The notes below the pieces were generated by a model, which saw only the letters and a program-made list of their open reading frames with translations, was not told the origin of the DNA and made no database searches. A stretch of 64,000 nt of DNA from JAGMES01 sp023128035 (GTDB lineage: Bacteria; Bacillota; Halanaerobiia; DY22613). Every line of letters begins with the position of its first letter. Position 1 is the stretch's first letter. The position numbers and the translations under genes were made by a program. Location: the NCBI GenBank assembly GCA_030627905.1, contig DAOVRZ010000007.1, positions 1-64,000 of the forward strand, read 5' to 3'. Of this stretch, positions 1-8,674 are shown in pieces.

Positions 1-342
1 ATTTTTTCATTGGCAAAAACCAAGCCAATGTATATTACTATCGAAGATTTAAATGTTAGAGGAATGATGAAGAATAAACATTTAGCTAAGTCAATTGCTC
101 AACAGAACTTCTATTATTTTAAAGAAAGATTAGAGCAAAAGTGTACAGAATATGATATTGAATTAAGAACAGTATCACGTTTTTATCCTTCAAGTAAAAC
201 TTGTTCTATTTGTGGAGGATACAAAAAAGATTTAAAACTAAGTGATAGAGTTTATAAATGTGAGCATTGTGAAGCTGTCATAGATAGAGATTTAAATGCT
301 TCGATTAACCTAGCTAAATGCAATGAATATACAGTAGCTTAA
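1..342 (+). CDS. tnpB: TnpB (IS200/IS605 family), C-terminal part, cut by window edge
   Basis: The reading frame is open from base 1, so only the last ~113 residues are visible. They contain the RuvC-II glutamate in IEDLNV, a four-cysteine zinc finger (CSICGG...CEHC) and the RuvC-III aspartate in DRDLNASIN, in the order typical of TnpB. TnpB is the RNA-guided nuclease carried by IS200/IS605 and IS607 elements; the family norm is about 370-400 aa, so roughly two thirds lies upstream. The visible catalytic and zinc-binding residues are intact, so this end is not obviously decayed. Whether a tnpA transposase accompanies it cannot be seen. The sequence directly 3' should hold the element's right end and guide RNA. 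Confidence 0.93.
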   Translation: MFSLAKTKPMYITIEDLNVRGMMKNKHLAKSIAQQNFYYFKERLEQKCTEYDIELRTVSRFYPSSKTCSICGGYKKDLKLSDRVYKCEHCEAVIDRDLNASINLAKCNEYTVA

Positions 343-500
343 ATAAAAAAAGTCTGTATATGTGTACCGATGGTCAGTCGGGAATTTACGCCCTTGGAGT
401 GTTATAGCAAACAAAAGTAGCCTTTAAAAGGTGAAATTGGACACGAAGAACAGGGAAAAATCTTGATATAGACGTTTGTCTATGTTTTAAGTGGCAGGCG
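343..500 (+). ncRNA. Right end / putative omega (reRNA) region of the TnpB element
   Basis: The ~150 bases after the tnpB stop are non-coding. They carry motifs typical of IS200/IS605 right ends: a tract around 370-400 reading ccgatggtcagtcggg then ttacgcccttggagtg, and a small hairpin near 473-485 (atagac-gttt-gtctat). In this family the 3' end of tnpB and the right end are transcribed together as the guide RNA. The exact 3' boundary, and so the guide, is not determined here; the next gene's ribosome site begins near 495. Confidence 0.45.
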
Positions 501-505
501 GAATA

Positions 506-1804
506 ATGAGTAAAGAAATAAATTTTGCAAATGAACTGATTGATTTTGTCTATCAGAGTCCAACCTCTTTTCATGCAGTTGAAAATGTTAAGGGAAAGTT
601 AGCTAAGAATGGATTTAGCGAGTTGGGCCTAAGGGATAAATGGGAGATTAAAAAGGGTGAAAAATATTATGTAACAAAGAATGATTCAGCCGTTGTTGCT
701 TTTGTTGTAGGAACTGGAGAGGTTGAAGAAGATGGTTTCCGATTGATTGGTGCTCATACAGATGCTCCGACATTTCGAATTAAACCTGCTCCAGAGATGG
801 TAGTAGAAAATAGTTATTTAAAATTAAATACAGAGGTTTATGGTGGGCCAATTCTAAATACATGGTTTGATAGACCATTATCCATTGCAGGACGAGTTAC
901 TTTAAAAAGTGATGATCCATTTTATCCCGAGACTACACTTGTTAGTATTAATAAACCATTAATGATTATCCCGAATATAGCAATCCATATGAACAGAAAA
1001 GTAAATGAAGGGATAGAACTTAATAAGCAGAAAGATGTTCTTCCGATGGTAGCACTTGTTAATGAGAAATTTGAAAAAGATAACTTTCTGTTAAAACTTA
1101 TCGCTGATGAGTTATCTCTAGATCAGGATAGGATTATTGATTTTGACCTTTTCTTATTTGAGCATGAAAAAGGAAAAATTATTGGTTTAAATAATGAATT
1201 TATCTCATGTGGAAAACTTGATGATCTTGCCATGGTACATGCGGGAATTGAAGCATTGGTTAATACACCTGTAGGCAAATCCACTAATGTAATGATCTGC
1301 TTTGACAATGAAGAGGTTGGAAGTTCAACAAAACAAGGTGCTGGATCACCAATGCTCCGTAATATTTTAGAAAGAATCGTATATAGTTTAAGCAAGGATA
1401 AAGAAGACTTTTTTAGGGCTATTTATTCTTCATTTATGATTTCTGCTGATATGGCTCATGCTGTACATCCAAACGCACCTGAAAAACATGATCCTGTGAA
1501 CAAGCCCATCATCAATAAGGGGCCAGTGGTTAAGATAAATGCTAATCAAAGTTATACTACTGATAGTGATTCTAATGCTGTCTTTGAACTTATTTGCAAA
1601 AATGCAGGGGTTCCAGTGCAAAAATTTGTAAATAGATCTGATGTCAGAGGTGGTTCGACAATTGGCCCGATTTCTGCGACTCAAATAGATATTCGTTCAG
1701 TTGATATTGGAAACCCAATGCTAGCGATGCATTCTATTCGTGAATTGGGTGGAGTCTTAGATCATTACTATCTCAAAAAAGCATTTGAGGAGTTTTATAG
1801 TTAA
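506..1804 (+). CDS. Aspartyl aminopeptidase, M18 family
   Basis: 432 aa, matching the usual M18 size (~430). M18 enzymes are cytosolic dinuclear-zinc aminopeptidases that release N-terminal acidic (sometimes other) residues from peptides. Family hallmarks visible are GAHTDAPTFRIKP (first zinc His/Asp), a mid-protein CGKLDDLA (bridging Asp), DNEEVGS (catalytic Glu pair), SADMAHAVHPN and the late RGGSTIGP block. The ATG at 506 is chosen because a GGCGG ribosome site lies just upstream; an in-frame GTG at 491 would add five residues but has no site. It stands alone after the transposon end and is 75 bp ahead of a second peptidase gene. Confidence 0.93.
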   Translation: MSKEINFANELIDFVYQSPTSFHAVENVKGKLAKNGFSELGLRDKWEIKKGEKYYVTKNDSAVVAFVVGTGEVEEDGFRLIGAHTDAPTFRIKPAPEMVVENSYLKLNTEVYGGPILNTWFDRPLSIAGRVTLKSDDPFYPETTLVSINKPLMIIPNIAIHMNRKVNEGIELNKQKDVLPMVALVNEKFEKDNFLLKLIADELSLDQDRIIDFDLFLFEHEKGKIIGLNNEFISCGKLDDLAMVHAGIEALVNTPVGKSTNVMICFDNEEVGSSTKQGAGSPMLRNILERIVYSLSKDKEDFFRAIYSSFMISADMAHAVHPNAPEKHDPVNKPIINKGPVVKINANQSYTTDSDSNAVFELICKNAGVPVQKFVNRSDVRGGSTIGPISATQIDIRSVDIGNPMLAMHSIRELGGVLDHYYLKKAFEEFYS

Positions 1805-1878
1805 CCTAAAGGATATTTTATAAAAATGCAGAAGAATAGATTATATACATATCTAATTTATAGTGGGAGGTTTTTATA

Positions 1879-2688
1879 TTGAAAATCTTGATTTCTGCTG
1901 ACATGGAAGGAATAACCGGTGTTGTTAGTGATGATCAGGTAAGTAGAAATGGTAAAGATTACGACAGAGCTAGACTTATGATGACCAAAGAAGTAAATGC
2001 TGCAATTCGAGGAGCTATAGTAGGTGGTGCTACAGAGATTATTGTTAACGATTCGCATTCGTCAATGAGGAATATTATCTTAGAAGAGCTTCATCCAGAA
2101 GCTCAATTGATCACAGGTTCTCCCAAAAGTTTGAGTATGATGCAAGGGATTGATGAAACCGTGGATGCGGTATTTTTTATAGGATATCATGCTAAAAAAG
2201 GTACAGCTCATGGAATTTTAGATCATACATATTCAGGTCGAGATGTGATGAAGTATAAGATTAATGGGATTGAATTTGGTGAAACGGGTCAAAATGCCTT
2301 GATTGCAAGTGCTTATGGAGCCTCTGTTATGTTGGTAACTGGTGATGTAAAAGTAACTGAAGAAGCAAAAGCACTGTTACCTCATATAGAAACTGTTGCT
2401 GTAAAAGAAGGCGTAGGAAGATATGCTGCTAAAACCCTTCATCCAAGTAAATCACATGCTCTTATTGAAGAGGCTGCCAAACGAGCAGTACAACGGATTG
2501 ATGAAAGTGAATTATTTACATTAGAAGGCCCTTATACTTTAGAACTTGAATTGGCAAACTCTGGTATGGCTGACATGGCTGAATTGATACCTAGTGTTGA
2601 ACGTATTAGTGGTAGAATAGTACGTTTTAGCCATTCAGATTATATTACTGTTTATAAGTGTTTTAGAGCTATGATAGCGATGTTATAA
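1879..2688 (+). CDS. dppA: D-aminopeptidase, M55 (DppA) family
   Basis: 269 aa, TTG start preceded by GGGAGG. M55 peptidases are zinc enzymes that form decameric rings; DppA of Bacillus cleaves D-Ala-D-Ala and D-Ala-Gly-Gly. The zinc ligands and active-site blocks are all seen: SADMEG near residue 8 (Asp, Glu), NDSHSSM near residue 58, and GYHAKKGTAHGILDHTYSG near residues 104-122 with the metal and catalytic histidines. No dipeptide transporter genes sit nearby, unlike the Bacillus dpp operon, so the substrate is unknown; cell-wall peptide recycling is a reasonable inference. The neighbouring upstream gene is also a peptidase. Confidence 0.92.
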   Translation: MKILISADMEGITGVVSDDQVSRNGKDYDRARLMMTKEVNAAIRGAIVGGATEIIVNDSHSSMRNIILEELHPEAQLITGSPKSLSMMQGIDETVDAVFFIGYHAKKGTAHGILDHTYSGRDVMKYKINGIEFGETGQNALIASAYGASVMLVTGDVKVTEEAKALLPHIETVAVKEGVGRYAAKTLHPSKSHALIEEAAKRAVQRIDESELFTLEGPYTLELELANSGMADMAELIPSVERISGRIVRFSHSDYITVYKCFRAMIAML

Positions 2689-2712
2689 TTTTTTTTGAAA
2701 GAGGGGATATAG

Positions 2713-3002
2713 TTGAAAAAATTTGAATATAAATGTATATCTATTTTGGGAGGCGGCGGAAAAACTACTAGAGTATTAAAGTCGATGTAATAACTACGTT
2801 ATTACATCTTAAGTTTAACAACTTTCGGAAGGATGTTTATGCTTTTACCGAAAGTTAACTTATTTGAGAATAGCTATTCCTATTTGGAGAAGATGGGGAT
2901 TTATGCCTTCCGAAATTGTTGTTAAATGAGTATGGACAACAAGGATGGGAACTAGTTTCTACATGGTCTGTATGGCATTATTTTAAACGAGAAGTTGAGT
3001 AA
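2713..3002 (+). pseudogene. DUF4177-like small protein, interrupted by a 141-bp insertion
   Basis: A TTG start with a GAGGGG site opens a frame (KKFEYKCISIL, then GGGGKTTRVLK) that stops soon after 2780. The missing C-terminal half (EYGQQGWELVSTW, then SVWHYFKREVE) resumes at 2927. The two halves join perfectly if bases 2781-2921 and one copy of a flanking TTAAA are removed: the restored 48-codon frame gives VLNEYG across the joint, as in DUF4177 proteins (~50 aa, function unknown). The gene is therefore inactivated by an insertion, seen directly in the sequence. Confidence 0.85.
2781..2921. mobile_element. 141-bp MITE-like insertion with internal inverted repeats
   Basis: Flanked by TTAAA at 2776-2780 and 2922-2926, a 5-bp target duplication. 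It holds a perfect 11-bp palindromic hairpin (2784-2794 with 2798-2808). It also carries facing copies of a motif TTTAACAAC..TTTCGGAAGG at 2814-2835 and, inverted, at 2896-2927. No reading frame of note lies inside. A third copy of the motif occurs at 10222-10258. The termini proper do not form a long inverted repeat, so the mobilising family is unclear. Confidence 0.65.
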
Positions 3003-3022
3003 ATATATTTATGATTATCCTA

Positions 3023-3057
3023 AAAACCATTTGATCAATTGATTGAATGGTTTTTTT
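3023..3057 (+). terminator. Rho-independent terminator
   Basis: AAAACCATT at 3023-3031 pairs with AATGGTTTT at 3046-3054 and is followed by a T run. It lies 20 bp after the DUF4177 stop and is that gene's terminator. Confidence 0.75.
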
Positions 3058-3106
3058 GTTGTCAAAAGAAAGTGAGGAAGAATATGCTAATAAAGGGGGG
3101 AAGATA

Positions 3107-3562
3107 ATGATTAATAGATGGAAGGTATGTAAAAAGGTAATTTTAATAGTATTATTTTGTTTTTTGCTCAATACCAGAAATTATATTACTATAGCAGAAC
3201 ATGAATTAGATCAGGATGGCTTTTATATGAGTGAATATAGTCATCAATTTATGATTGAAAGATTTGAGCAATTTGGAGATGGAATCGAGAAAGGAATCTG
3301 GATTGCTTTGTTTTTATTATTAATTTTATCTTTTATTATTCACCAAAAAGAAAAACCTGCTGAGGATGAGGAAAAAAAATTGTATGATATAGAAGAACTC
3401 TACAAAAAACTAGGGATAGTAGAAAATGAATTTATAGCAACGAAAAATGAGATAAATAATTCATATTCTAAGATAGTACTTAATATTGGACGAAGTGAAG
3501 AGGCATTAAATAATTTGAGGGGATATATCGAGAAACTGAAAGACTCAAGTCCGGAAAAATGA
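3107..3562 (+). CDS. Hypothetical two-pass membrane protein with coiled-coil tail
   Basis: 151 aa. ATG at 3107 follows GGGGGG at an ideal distance; the longer frame starting at 3047 overlaps the upstream terminator and is unlikely. Residues ~9-28 (VILIVLFCFLL) look like a signal anchor. A ~60-residue loop follows, then a second strongly hydrophobic helix near residues 65-82, and a charged, Glu/Lys-rich tail with heptad character to the end. The topology resembles small membrane scaffolds, but I do not recognise the family. It sits alone upstream of hslO. Confidence 0.6.
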   Translation: MINRWKVCKKVILIVLFCFLLNTRNYITIAEHELDQDGFYMSEYSHQFMIERFEQFGDGIEKGIWIALFLLLILSFIIHQKEKPAEDEEKKLYDIEELYKKLGIVENEFIATKNEINNSYSKIVLNIGRSEEALNNLRGYIEKLKDSSPEK

Positions 3563-3658
3563 GAAGGATTTTTTATTTTATTTGTGGTATAATGATTAAT
3601 GTTACATAAAAAGAAGATTTATTTTTATATGAAAAGTATAAAAGGAGAGATGTAGGTT

Positions 3659-4534
3659 ATGAAAGATCAGATTATTCGTGCCTCTGGAGCTATGGGGCAA
3701 GTAAGAATCTTCGCTGCTGTTACTACTGAGTTAGTGGAAGAGGCAAGACAGCGGCATAATACGTCACCTTTAGCCACGGCAGCACTTGGAAGAGCTTTGA
3801 CAGCGGGTGGTTTAATGGGAACGATGTTAAAAGAAGGTCAACGAATAAGCTTGCAATTTTTTGGAGATGGACCTCTAGGACCAGTCTTTGTAATTGCTGA
3901 TGTTGAGGGAAATGTGCGTGGATATGTTCGCCATCCTGAGGCTGATTTATCACTAAATGATAAGGGTAAGTTAGATGTGGGACGAGGGATTGGTAATGGT
4001 AATTTATATGTCATTAAAGATTTAGGCTTAAAAGAACCTTATAAAGGAAGTATTCCTCTGGTAACTGGAGAAATCGGTGAAGATTTGACTCATTACTTTA
4101 TGAAATCCGAACAAACCCCTTCAGCAGTAGGAGTAGGCGTTTTAGTACAACAGGACTATTCAGTCAAAGCTTCTGGCGGTTTTATTATGCAGTTACTTCC
4201 TCATGCTGAAGAGTCCACCATTCAACAATTAGAAGCTAATCTTGCAAAATTATCAGGTGGTGTGACACAGGTTATCGATGAAGGAAAAGGCCCTGAAGAG
4301 TTAATTGAGATTATTCTTAACGGGATAGAATATCATATTACTGAAAGACGTGATGTGCGTTTTAAATGCAATTGTAATCGGGAACGGCTAGAGAAAATTG
4401 TGATAAATTTGGGTGAAGAAGAAGCAAGGGATATTCTTTTACAGGAGAATAAGCTGGAATTGACCTGTCATTTTTGTAATGAAAATTATTGTTTTGACGA
4501 AAAAGATTTAGATCGGTTATTTGCTAAAGTATAG
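3659..4534 (+). CDS. hslO: Hsp33 redox-regulated chaperone
   Basis: 291 aa, normal Hsp33 length. Hsp33 is a cytosolic holdase that is inactive when reduced and zinc-bound, and activated by oxidation plus unfolding. The N-terminal substrate-binding core shows the family blocks (RTLGRALTAG-like near residue 45, FFGDGPLGP, SGGFIMQLLP). The C-terminal redox switch carries the four cysteines CNCN and CHFC about 30 residues apart. ATG at 3659 follows AAAGGAGAG. A TATAAT-like -10 lies at 3590. In an anaerobe this protein would serve protection against oxygen or bleach stress. It is monocistronic, with a terminator right after. Confidence 0.96.
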   Translation: MKDQIIRASGAMGQVRIFAAVTTELVEEARQRHNTSPLATAALGRALTAGGLMGTMLKEGQRISLQFFGDGPLGPVFVIADVEGNVRGYVRHPEADLSLNDKGKLDVGRGIGNGNLYVIKDLGLKEPYKGSIPLVTGEIGEDLTHYFMKSEQTPSAVGVGVLVQQDYSVKASGGFIMQLLPHAEESTIQQLEANLAKLSGGVTQVIDEGKGPEELIEIILNGIEYHITERRDVRFKCNCNRERLEKIVINLGEEEARDILLQENKLELTCHFCNENYCFDEKDLDRLFAKV

Positions 4535-4541
4535 TTAGCAT

Positions 4542-4573
4542 AAAGATGCTTCTTTATCAGAGGCATCTTTTTT
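4542..4573 (+). terminator. Terminator of hslO
   Basis: AAAGATGC (4542-4549) pairs with GCATCTTT (4563-4570), extended by TC/GA, and runs into T6. It lies 8 bp after the hslO stop. Confidence 0.85.
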
Positions 4574-4576
4574 ATA

Positions 4577-4604
4577 TTGAGTGATAGCAAAATTATGGTA
4601 TATT
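4577..4604 (+). promoter_or_regulatory. Sigma-A-type promoter of the RND exporter gene
   Basis: TTGAGT at 4577-4582 and TATATT at 4599-4604, spacer 16 bp, located 56 bp upstream of the GTG start. Confidence 0.5.
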
Positions 4605-4659
4605 ATCGATGAGGGTGGTGCAGAATAATCTCAGATAATTTAAATGAGGTGATTTTGAA

Positions 4660-7600
4660 GTGAATTTATCTGATCTTGCTATTAATCGTCCAATCGGTAC
4701 CTTGATGGTTATTTTACTTATTTTGTTATTTGGAGTTGTCTCCTGGAGTCGTTTGAATATAGACCTCTTTCCTGATATGTCGTTTCCAGTAGTAGCAGTT
4801 ATAACAAGTTATGAAGGGGTTGGGCCAGAAGAGATGGAGAATTTGGTTACAAAACCTTTGGAAAGTATTTTAGGAACCATAACAAAGTTGAAGAATATCT
4901 CTTCAACCAGCCGTGCAGGACAATCACTAGTTATATTGGAATTTAATTGGGGTACAGATATGGATTTTGCAACTTTAGAGATTAGAGAGAAACTTGATCT
5001 GATTGGGGGAAGGCTTCCTGAAGGTGCAATTTCACCTATGGTTTTTAAATTCGATCCTTCGATGTTGCCTGTTGCTCAATTTGGCTTAAATGGAAATTAT
5101 GATCTGGTGGAATTAAAAAAACTTTCAGAAAATGAATTGATTCCTCGTCTTGAGCGAATTGATGGAGTAGCTTCTGTTAATTTGATTGGTGGATTAACAA
5201 GGGAGATCAGAATTGATTTAGATCAACAAAAATTAGTGCAATATGGGCTGAAATTACAATTTATTAGTAATATTTTACGAATGCAGAATTTGAATCTTCC
5301 TTCTGGAAAGATTGGTGATGATGGGACTGAATATTTAATTAGAACAATGGGGGAATTTCAAAGTTTAGAAGAGATTGAAAATATAGTTATACCCACTCAA
5401 ACTGGGATAATTCACTTAAAAGATGTGGCTGAAATTAGAGATACCTACAAGAAAATTCAGAATATAGCCAGAATGAATGGTAAACCCAGCGTGGGTATTT
5501 CAATTCAAAAACAGGCTGATGCTAATACAGTTAAAGTTATAGATGAAGTTTTTGAAGTTATTCAATTCTTTGAAAATGAATATTCCGGTTTAAAGGTGAT
5601 ACCTATTATGGATCAATCCCGCTACATTAAAGATTCAATCTATAATGTAACTAGCAATGCAATTTTTGGAGCTATTTTGGCGGTATTGGTCTTATTTTTC
5701 TTTTTGAAAAATATTAGAAGTACCTTGATTTTAGGTACAGCTATTCCTATTTCAATAATTGCAACTTTTGTATTGATTTATTTTGGTGGTTTGACGTTAA
5801 ATCTAATGTCACTGGGTGGGCTAGCTTTAGGAATAGGAATGCTAGTTGACAATTCAATTGTAGTTCTTGAAAATATATACCGTTTCAGGCAACAGGGATT
5901 GGATAGAATAGATGCAGCAAAAAAAGGAAGCAAGGAAGTTAAGAATGCAATTTTAGCGTCTACTCTAACGACAGTTATTGTATTTTTACCTGTAGTGTTC
6001 GTAGAAGGTATAGCATCTCAATTGTTTCGAGAGTTGGCATTAACTGTGACTTTTTCGTTGTTAGCTTCTCTTGCTATAGCTCTAACATTCATTCCTATGG
6101 TATCCTCTCAACTATTGACTATTTCACCTATTCAACAGGAAAAAAAATTCCATGAAGGTAAACTTTTAAGAAAACTAAAAGGGTCTTATAAGAATATTTT
6201 AGGATGGTCTCTAAATCGTCCATGGATTGTTTTAGCTATTGCGTTTATTATTTTGGCTGGAAGTGTGATGTTATACCCTTTGATAGGAGCTGAGTTTATA
6301 CCTGAGATGGACGAGGGAGAGATTCGAATTAGTGTAAAACTCCCACTTGGAACAGTTAGCCTAGTTACCGATGAGGTTATAAGTAGTATTGAAGAGAATA
6401 TTTTAAATCGTTCAGATGTAGAAACTCTTTTTGTTAGTATTGGTTCTGGAGAAAATGTAATGATGACTGGGGCAACTCGTTCTGAAGTAGGTGAATTAAC
6501 GATAAGATTAAAACCTCTTAGTGAACGTAATAAATCCACAGAGAAAATTATGGAAGAGTTACGTGAAGAATTGAAAGAAATAGAGAATGCAAATATATCA
6601 ATTCAGCAGCAGGGGGTAATGAGTAGTGGTGGATTTTTAGGTAAATCTGTGGCTTTACAGATTCATGGTTCAGATTTAAATGTTTTAAAAAAGATAGCTG
6701 AAGATGTTATCCTACAATTAACGAAAGTAAAGGGAGTTAGAGAAATTGAACATTCTGTAGAAGAAGGAAGACCAGAACTTAGAATTCGAGTAGACAATAA
6801 TAAAGCAGCTTTATATGGATTAAGCACAGCCCAAATTGCTACATTTGTAAGAAGTGCAACTCAAGGAGAAATTTCAACAAGATATAAAGCTAATAACAGA
6901 GAGGTTGATATTCGAATTCAACTTCAGTGGACTGATAGAAAAGATTTATCGGGAGTTAAAAATATTATTTTAACTACACCAACTGGGGCGAATATTCCAT
7001 TGGAAACTGTAGCTGAATTGGCTATAGAAGAAGGCCCAGGACTTATCAAGCGGAGTAATGGAATGCGTTTGATTGAAGTGACAGCTGATTTATTTGATCG
7101 GGATGTGCAAAGTGCGAATCAGGAGATACAAAATATTATGAAAGATAATATAATCTTGCCTGTTGGTTATTCTATTACCAATGGAGGAGAGTATAGGGAG
7201 ATGTGGTTAGCTTTTGACAGTTTGATATTTGCATTGATCTTGGCTGTAATATTGGTTTATATGGTTTTAGCAGCTCAGTTTGAATCTTTTTGGCATCCGC
7301 TGACTATTATGTTTACGTTACCAATGGCCTTAGCAGGTATCTTTATCAGTCTTTTTATAACTGGATATACATTCTCAGTCCTTTCTTTAATAGGAATAAT
7401 TATGTTGGCTGGGATTGTGGTGAATAATGCTATTGTGTTGATTGACTACATTAATAGATTAAGGGCAGATGGCATGGAACGAAAAAAGGCAATTTTGGAG
7501 GCAGGGCCAGTTAGACTTCGTCCGATATTGATGACGAGTTTAACTACGGTGTTGGGGCTTTTGCCGCTGGCCCTTGGAATAGGGGAAGGGACTGAAATTC

Positions 7601-7743
7601 AGGCTCCAATGGCAGTGGTGGTAATAGGAGGCTTGATCTTTTCTACATTTTTGACTCTAATTGTGGTTCCAATAATCTATCTTTTAATAGATTTATTTGG
7701 AGAAAAAATTCAAAAAGGATTTTTAAGATTACAAAAAGGGTAA
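4660..7743 (+). CDS. RND-family efflux transporter (AcrB/HAE1-like)
   Basis: 1027 aa, full length for the family. It starts at GTG behind GAGGTG. These pumps are inner-membrane trimers exporting drugs, bile salts or lipids by proton antiport. The topology shows one N-terminal helix (ending before NIDLFPDMSFP), a large porter domain and a block of helices from ~335. The signature GMLVDNSIVVLENIYR (TM4 proton-relay Asp) follows near residue 400. A second porter domain, and a second helix block with MLAGIVVNNAIVLIDYI, complete it. There is no membrane-fusion protein or outer-membrane channel gene beside it; it appears as a single-gene unit with its own promoter and hairpin. Such lone HAE1 pumps are known in Firmicutes. 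Substrate unknown. Confidence 0.95.
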   Translation: MNLSDLAINRPIGTLMVILLILLFGVVSWSRLNIDLFPDMSFPVVAVITSYEGVGPEEMENLVTKPLESILGTITKLKNISSTSRAGQSLVILEFNWGTDMDFATLEIREKLDLIGGRLPEGAISPMVFKFDPSMLPVAQFGLNGNYDLVELKKLSENELIPRLERIDGVASVNLIGGLTREIRIDLDQQKLVQYGLKLQFISNILRMQNLNLPSGKIGDDGTEYLIRTMGEFQSLEEIENIVIPTQTGIIHLKDVAEIRDTYKKIQNIARMNGKPSVGISIQKQADANTVKVIDEVFEVIQFFENEYSGLKVIPIMDQSRYIKDSIYNVTSNAIFGAILAVLVLFFFLKNIRSTLILGTAIPISIIATFVLIYFGGLTLNLMSLGGLALGIGMLVDNSIVVLENIYRFRQQGLDRIDAAKKGSKEVKNAILASTLTTVIVFLPVVFVEGIASQLFRELALTVTFSLLASLAIALTFIPMVSSQLLTISPIQQEKKFHEGKLLRKLKGSYKNILGWSLNRPWIVLAIAFIILAGSVMLYPLIGAEFIPEMDEGEIRISVKLPLGTVSLVTDEVISSIEENILNRSDVETLFVSIGSGENVMMTGATRSEVGELTIRLKPLSERNKSTEKIMEELREELKEIENANISIQQQGVMSSGGFLGKSVALQIHGSDLNVLKKIAEDVILQLTKVKGVREIEHSVEEGRPELRIRVDNNKAALYGLSTAQIATFVRSATQGEISTRYKANNREVDIRIQLQWTDRKDLSGVKNIILTTPTGANIPLETVAELAIEEGPGLIKRSNGMRLIEVTADLFDRDVQSANQEIQNIMKDNIILPVGYSITNGGEYREMWLAFDSLIFALILAVILVYMVLAAQFESFWHPLTIMFTLPMALAGIFISLFITGYTFSVLSLIGIIMLAGIVVNNAIVLIDYINRLRADGMERKKAILEAGPVRLRPILMTSLTTVLGLLPLALGIGEGTEIQAPMAVVVIGGLIFSTFLTLIVVPIIYLLIDLFGEKIQKGFLRLQKG

Positions 7744-7749
7744 ATAAAT

Positions 7750-7779
7750 ACTAAATATTGCTGTATGACAATATTTAGT
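7750..7779 (+). terminator. Hairpin after the RND gene
   Basis: Perfect 11-bp stem ACTAAATATTG (7750-7760) with CAATATTTAGT (7769-7779), 8-nt loop. No clean T run follows, so termination is likely but not certain. Confidence 0.5.
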
Positions 7780-7858
7780 ATAATAAAGTAGTCAAGAAGT
7801 ATAATGGTAATACGTTAATTCTAAAAAGTAAATAAATTACAAAAATATAAATAAAAGA

Positions 7859-7887
7859 TTGCTATTTGATTCATCTCCTGTTATAAT
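7859..7887 (+). promoter_or_regulatory. Promoter of the coiled-coil protein gene
   Basis: TTGCTA at 7859-7864, 17-bp spacer, TATAAT at 7882-7887; 30 bp upstream of the start codon. Confidence 0.65.
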
Positions 7888-7917
7888 AGAAGTAATAAAA
7901 GTAACGTGGAGGTGGCT

Positions 7918-8466
7918 ATGCATTTAGAGCAGGTAGAGTTTAATCAACTTTTTGAACAGGCTTTTCAAAATGTAGTATTACCTCGACTTCAAGAGTTTAC
8001 TGATGTTCTTGTAGAGAAAATTGAAGAGAACCGAAGAGAGATACGAAAGAATCGTAAGGAAATAGAAAAGAACCGAGAAATGATTTTGGAAAACCGTAAG
8101 GAAATAGAAAAGAACCGAGAAATGATTCTAGAAAATCGGGTAATGATTTTAGAAAATCGAGAAATGATTACGGAAAATAAGGTTGAAATTCATTCATTAT
8201 CTAGCAGGATGGATCAATTAGAGAAAAAAGTGGATAAAAATCATCAGGCTGTTATTGAAAGATTAGATGGTTTAGAAGCTAATGTACAAGAATTAAGGAG
8301 TATTTGTAAAGCTTTAGAAGAATCATCTTCTGTAAAGAATGCCCAGATTCATCAAATAGATCATAATGTCACTATTCTAGTAGGAATAGAGCGGCGTAAA
8401 GCCAAAATTTACTTTGAGTTTTCATCAAGGTTGCTTCCTGAACAAAATTTAAAAATCAGCAGATGA
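7918..8466 (+). CDS. Hypothetical coiled-coil protein with ENR/KNR repeats
   Basis: 182 aa. ATG at 7918 follows GGAGGTGG. After a ~35-residue N-terminal part (possibly helical, VEFNQLFEQAFQ) come about ten near-perfect seven-residue units of the type ENRxxI/KNRxxI (residues ~40-90), then a less regular coiled coil to ~145. At DNA level a 42-bp unit is tandemly duplicated around 8052-8135, so the repeat has expanded recently. The Asn at a core position of each heptad suggests a parallel dimer or trimer. No enzyme motif and no membrane segment. Function unknown; the DNA repeat is coding and not a CRISPR. Confidence 0.7.
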   Translation: MHLEQVEFNQLFEQAFQNVVLPRLQEFTDVLVEKIEENRREIRKNRKEIEKNREMILENRKEIEKNREMILENRVMILENREMITENKVEIHSLSSRMDQLEKKVDKNHQAVIERLDGLEANVQELRSICKALEESSSVKNAQIHQIDHNVTILVGIERRKAKIYFEFSSRLLPEQNLKISR

Positions 8467-8487
8467 ATATCTCATCTGCTGATTTTT
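8453..8487 (+). terminator. Terminator overlapping the end of the coiled-coil gene
   Basis: 14-bp stem AAATCAGCAGATGA (8453-8466) with TCATCTGCTGATTT (8472-8485), then T's. The stop codon lies inside the stem. Confidence 0.85.
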
Positions 8488-8674
8488 TATATTTATGACT
8501 AAAAAAATGATTTTGTAAGCAGGCAAAATGAATAAAATGTCTAATTAATGATATAGGAAAAGAATAAAAAAGGGTCTATATTTACTATAATAATCAAGTA
8601 CTTAGATTATTATCTTTCAAATATTATTATACAAACAAAAATATAACTCTTTAAAAATGTCGGAGGTGTTTTTA

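Noticed and set aside
8040..8180. Tandem DNA repeats that could suggest a CRISPR array
   Set aside because: Units are contiguous without spacers and lie in frame in a coiled-coil gene.
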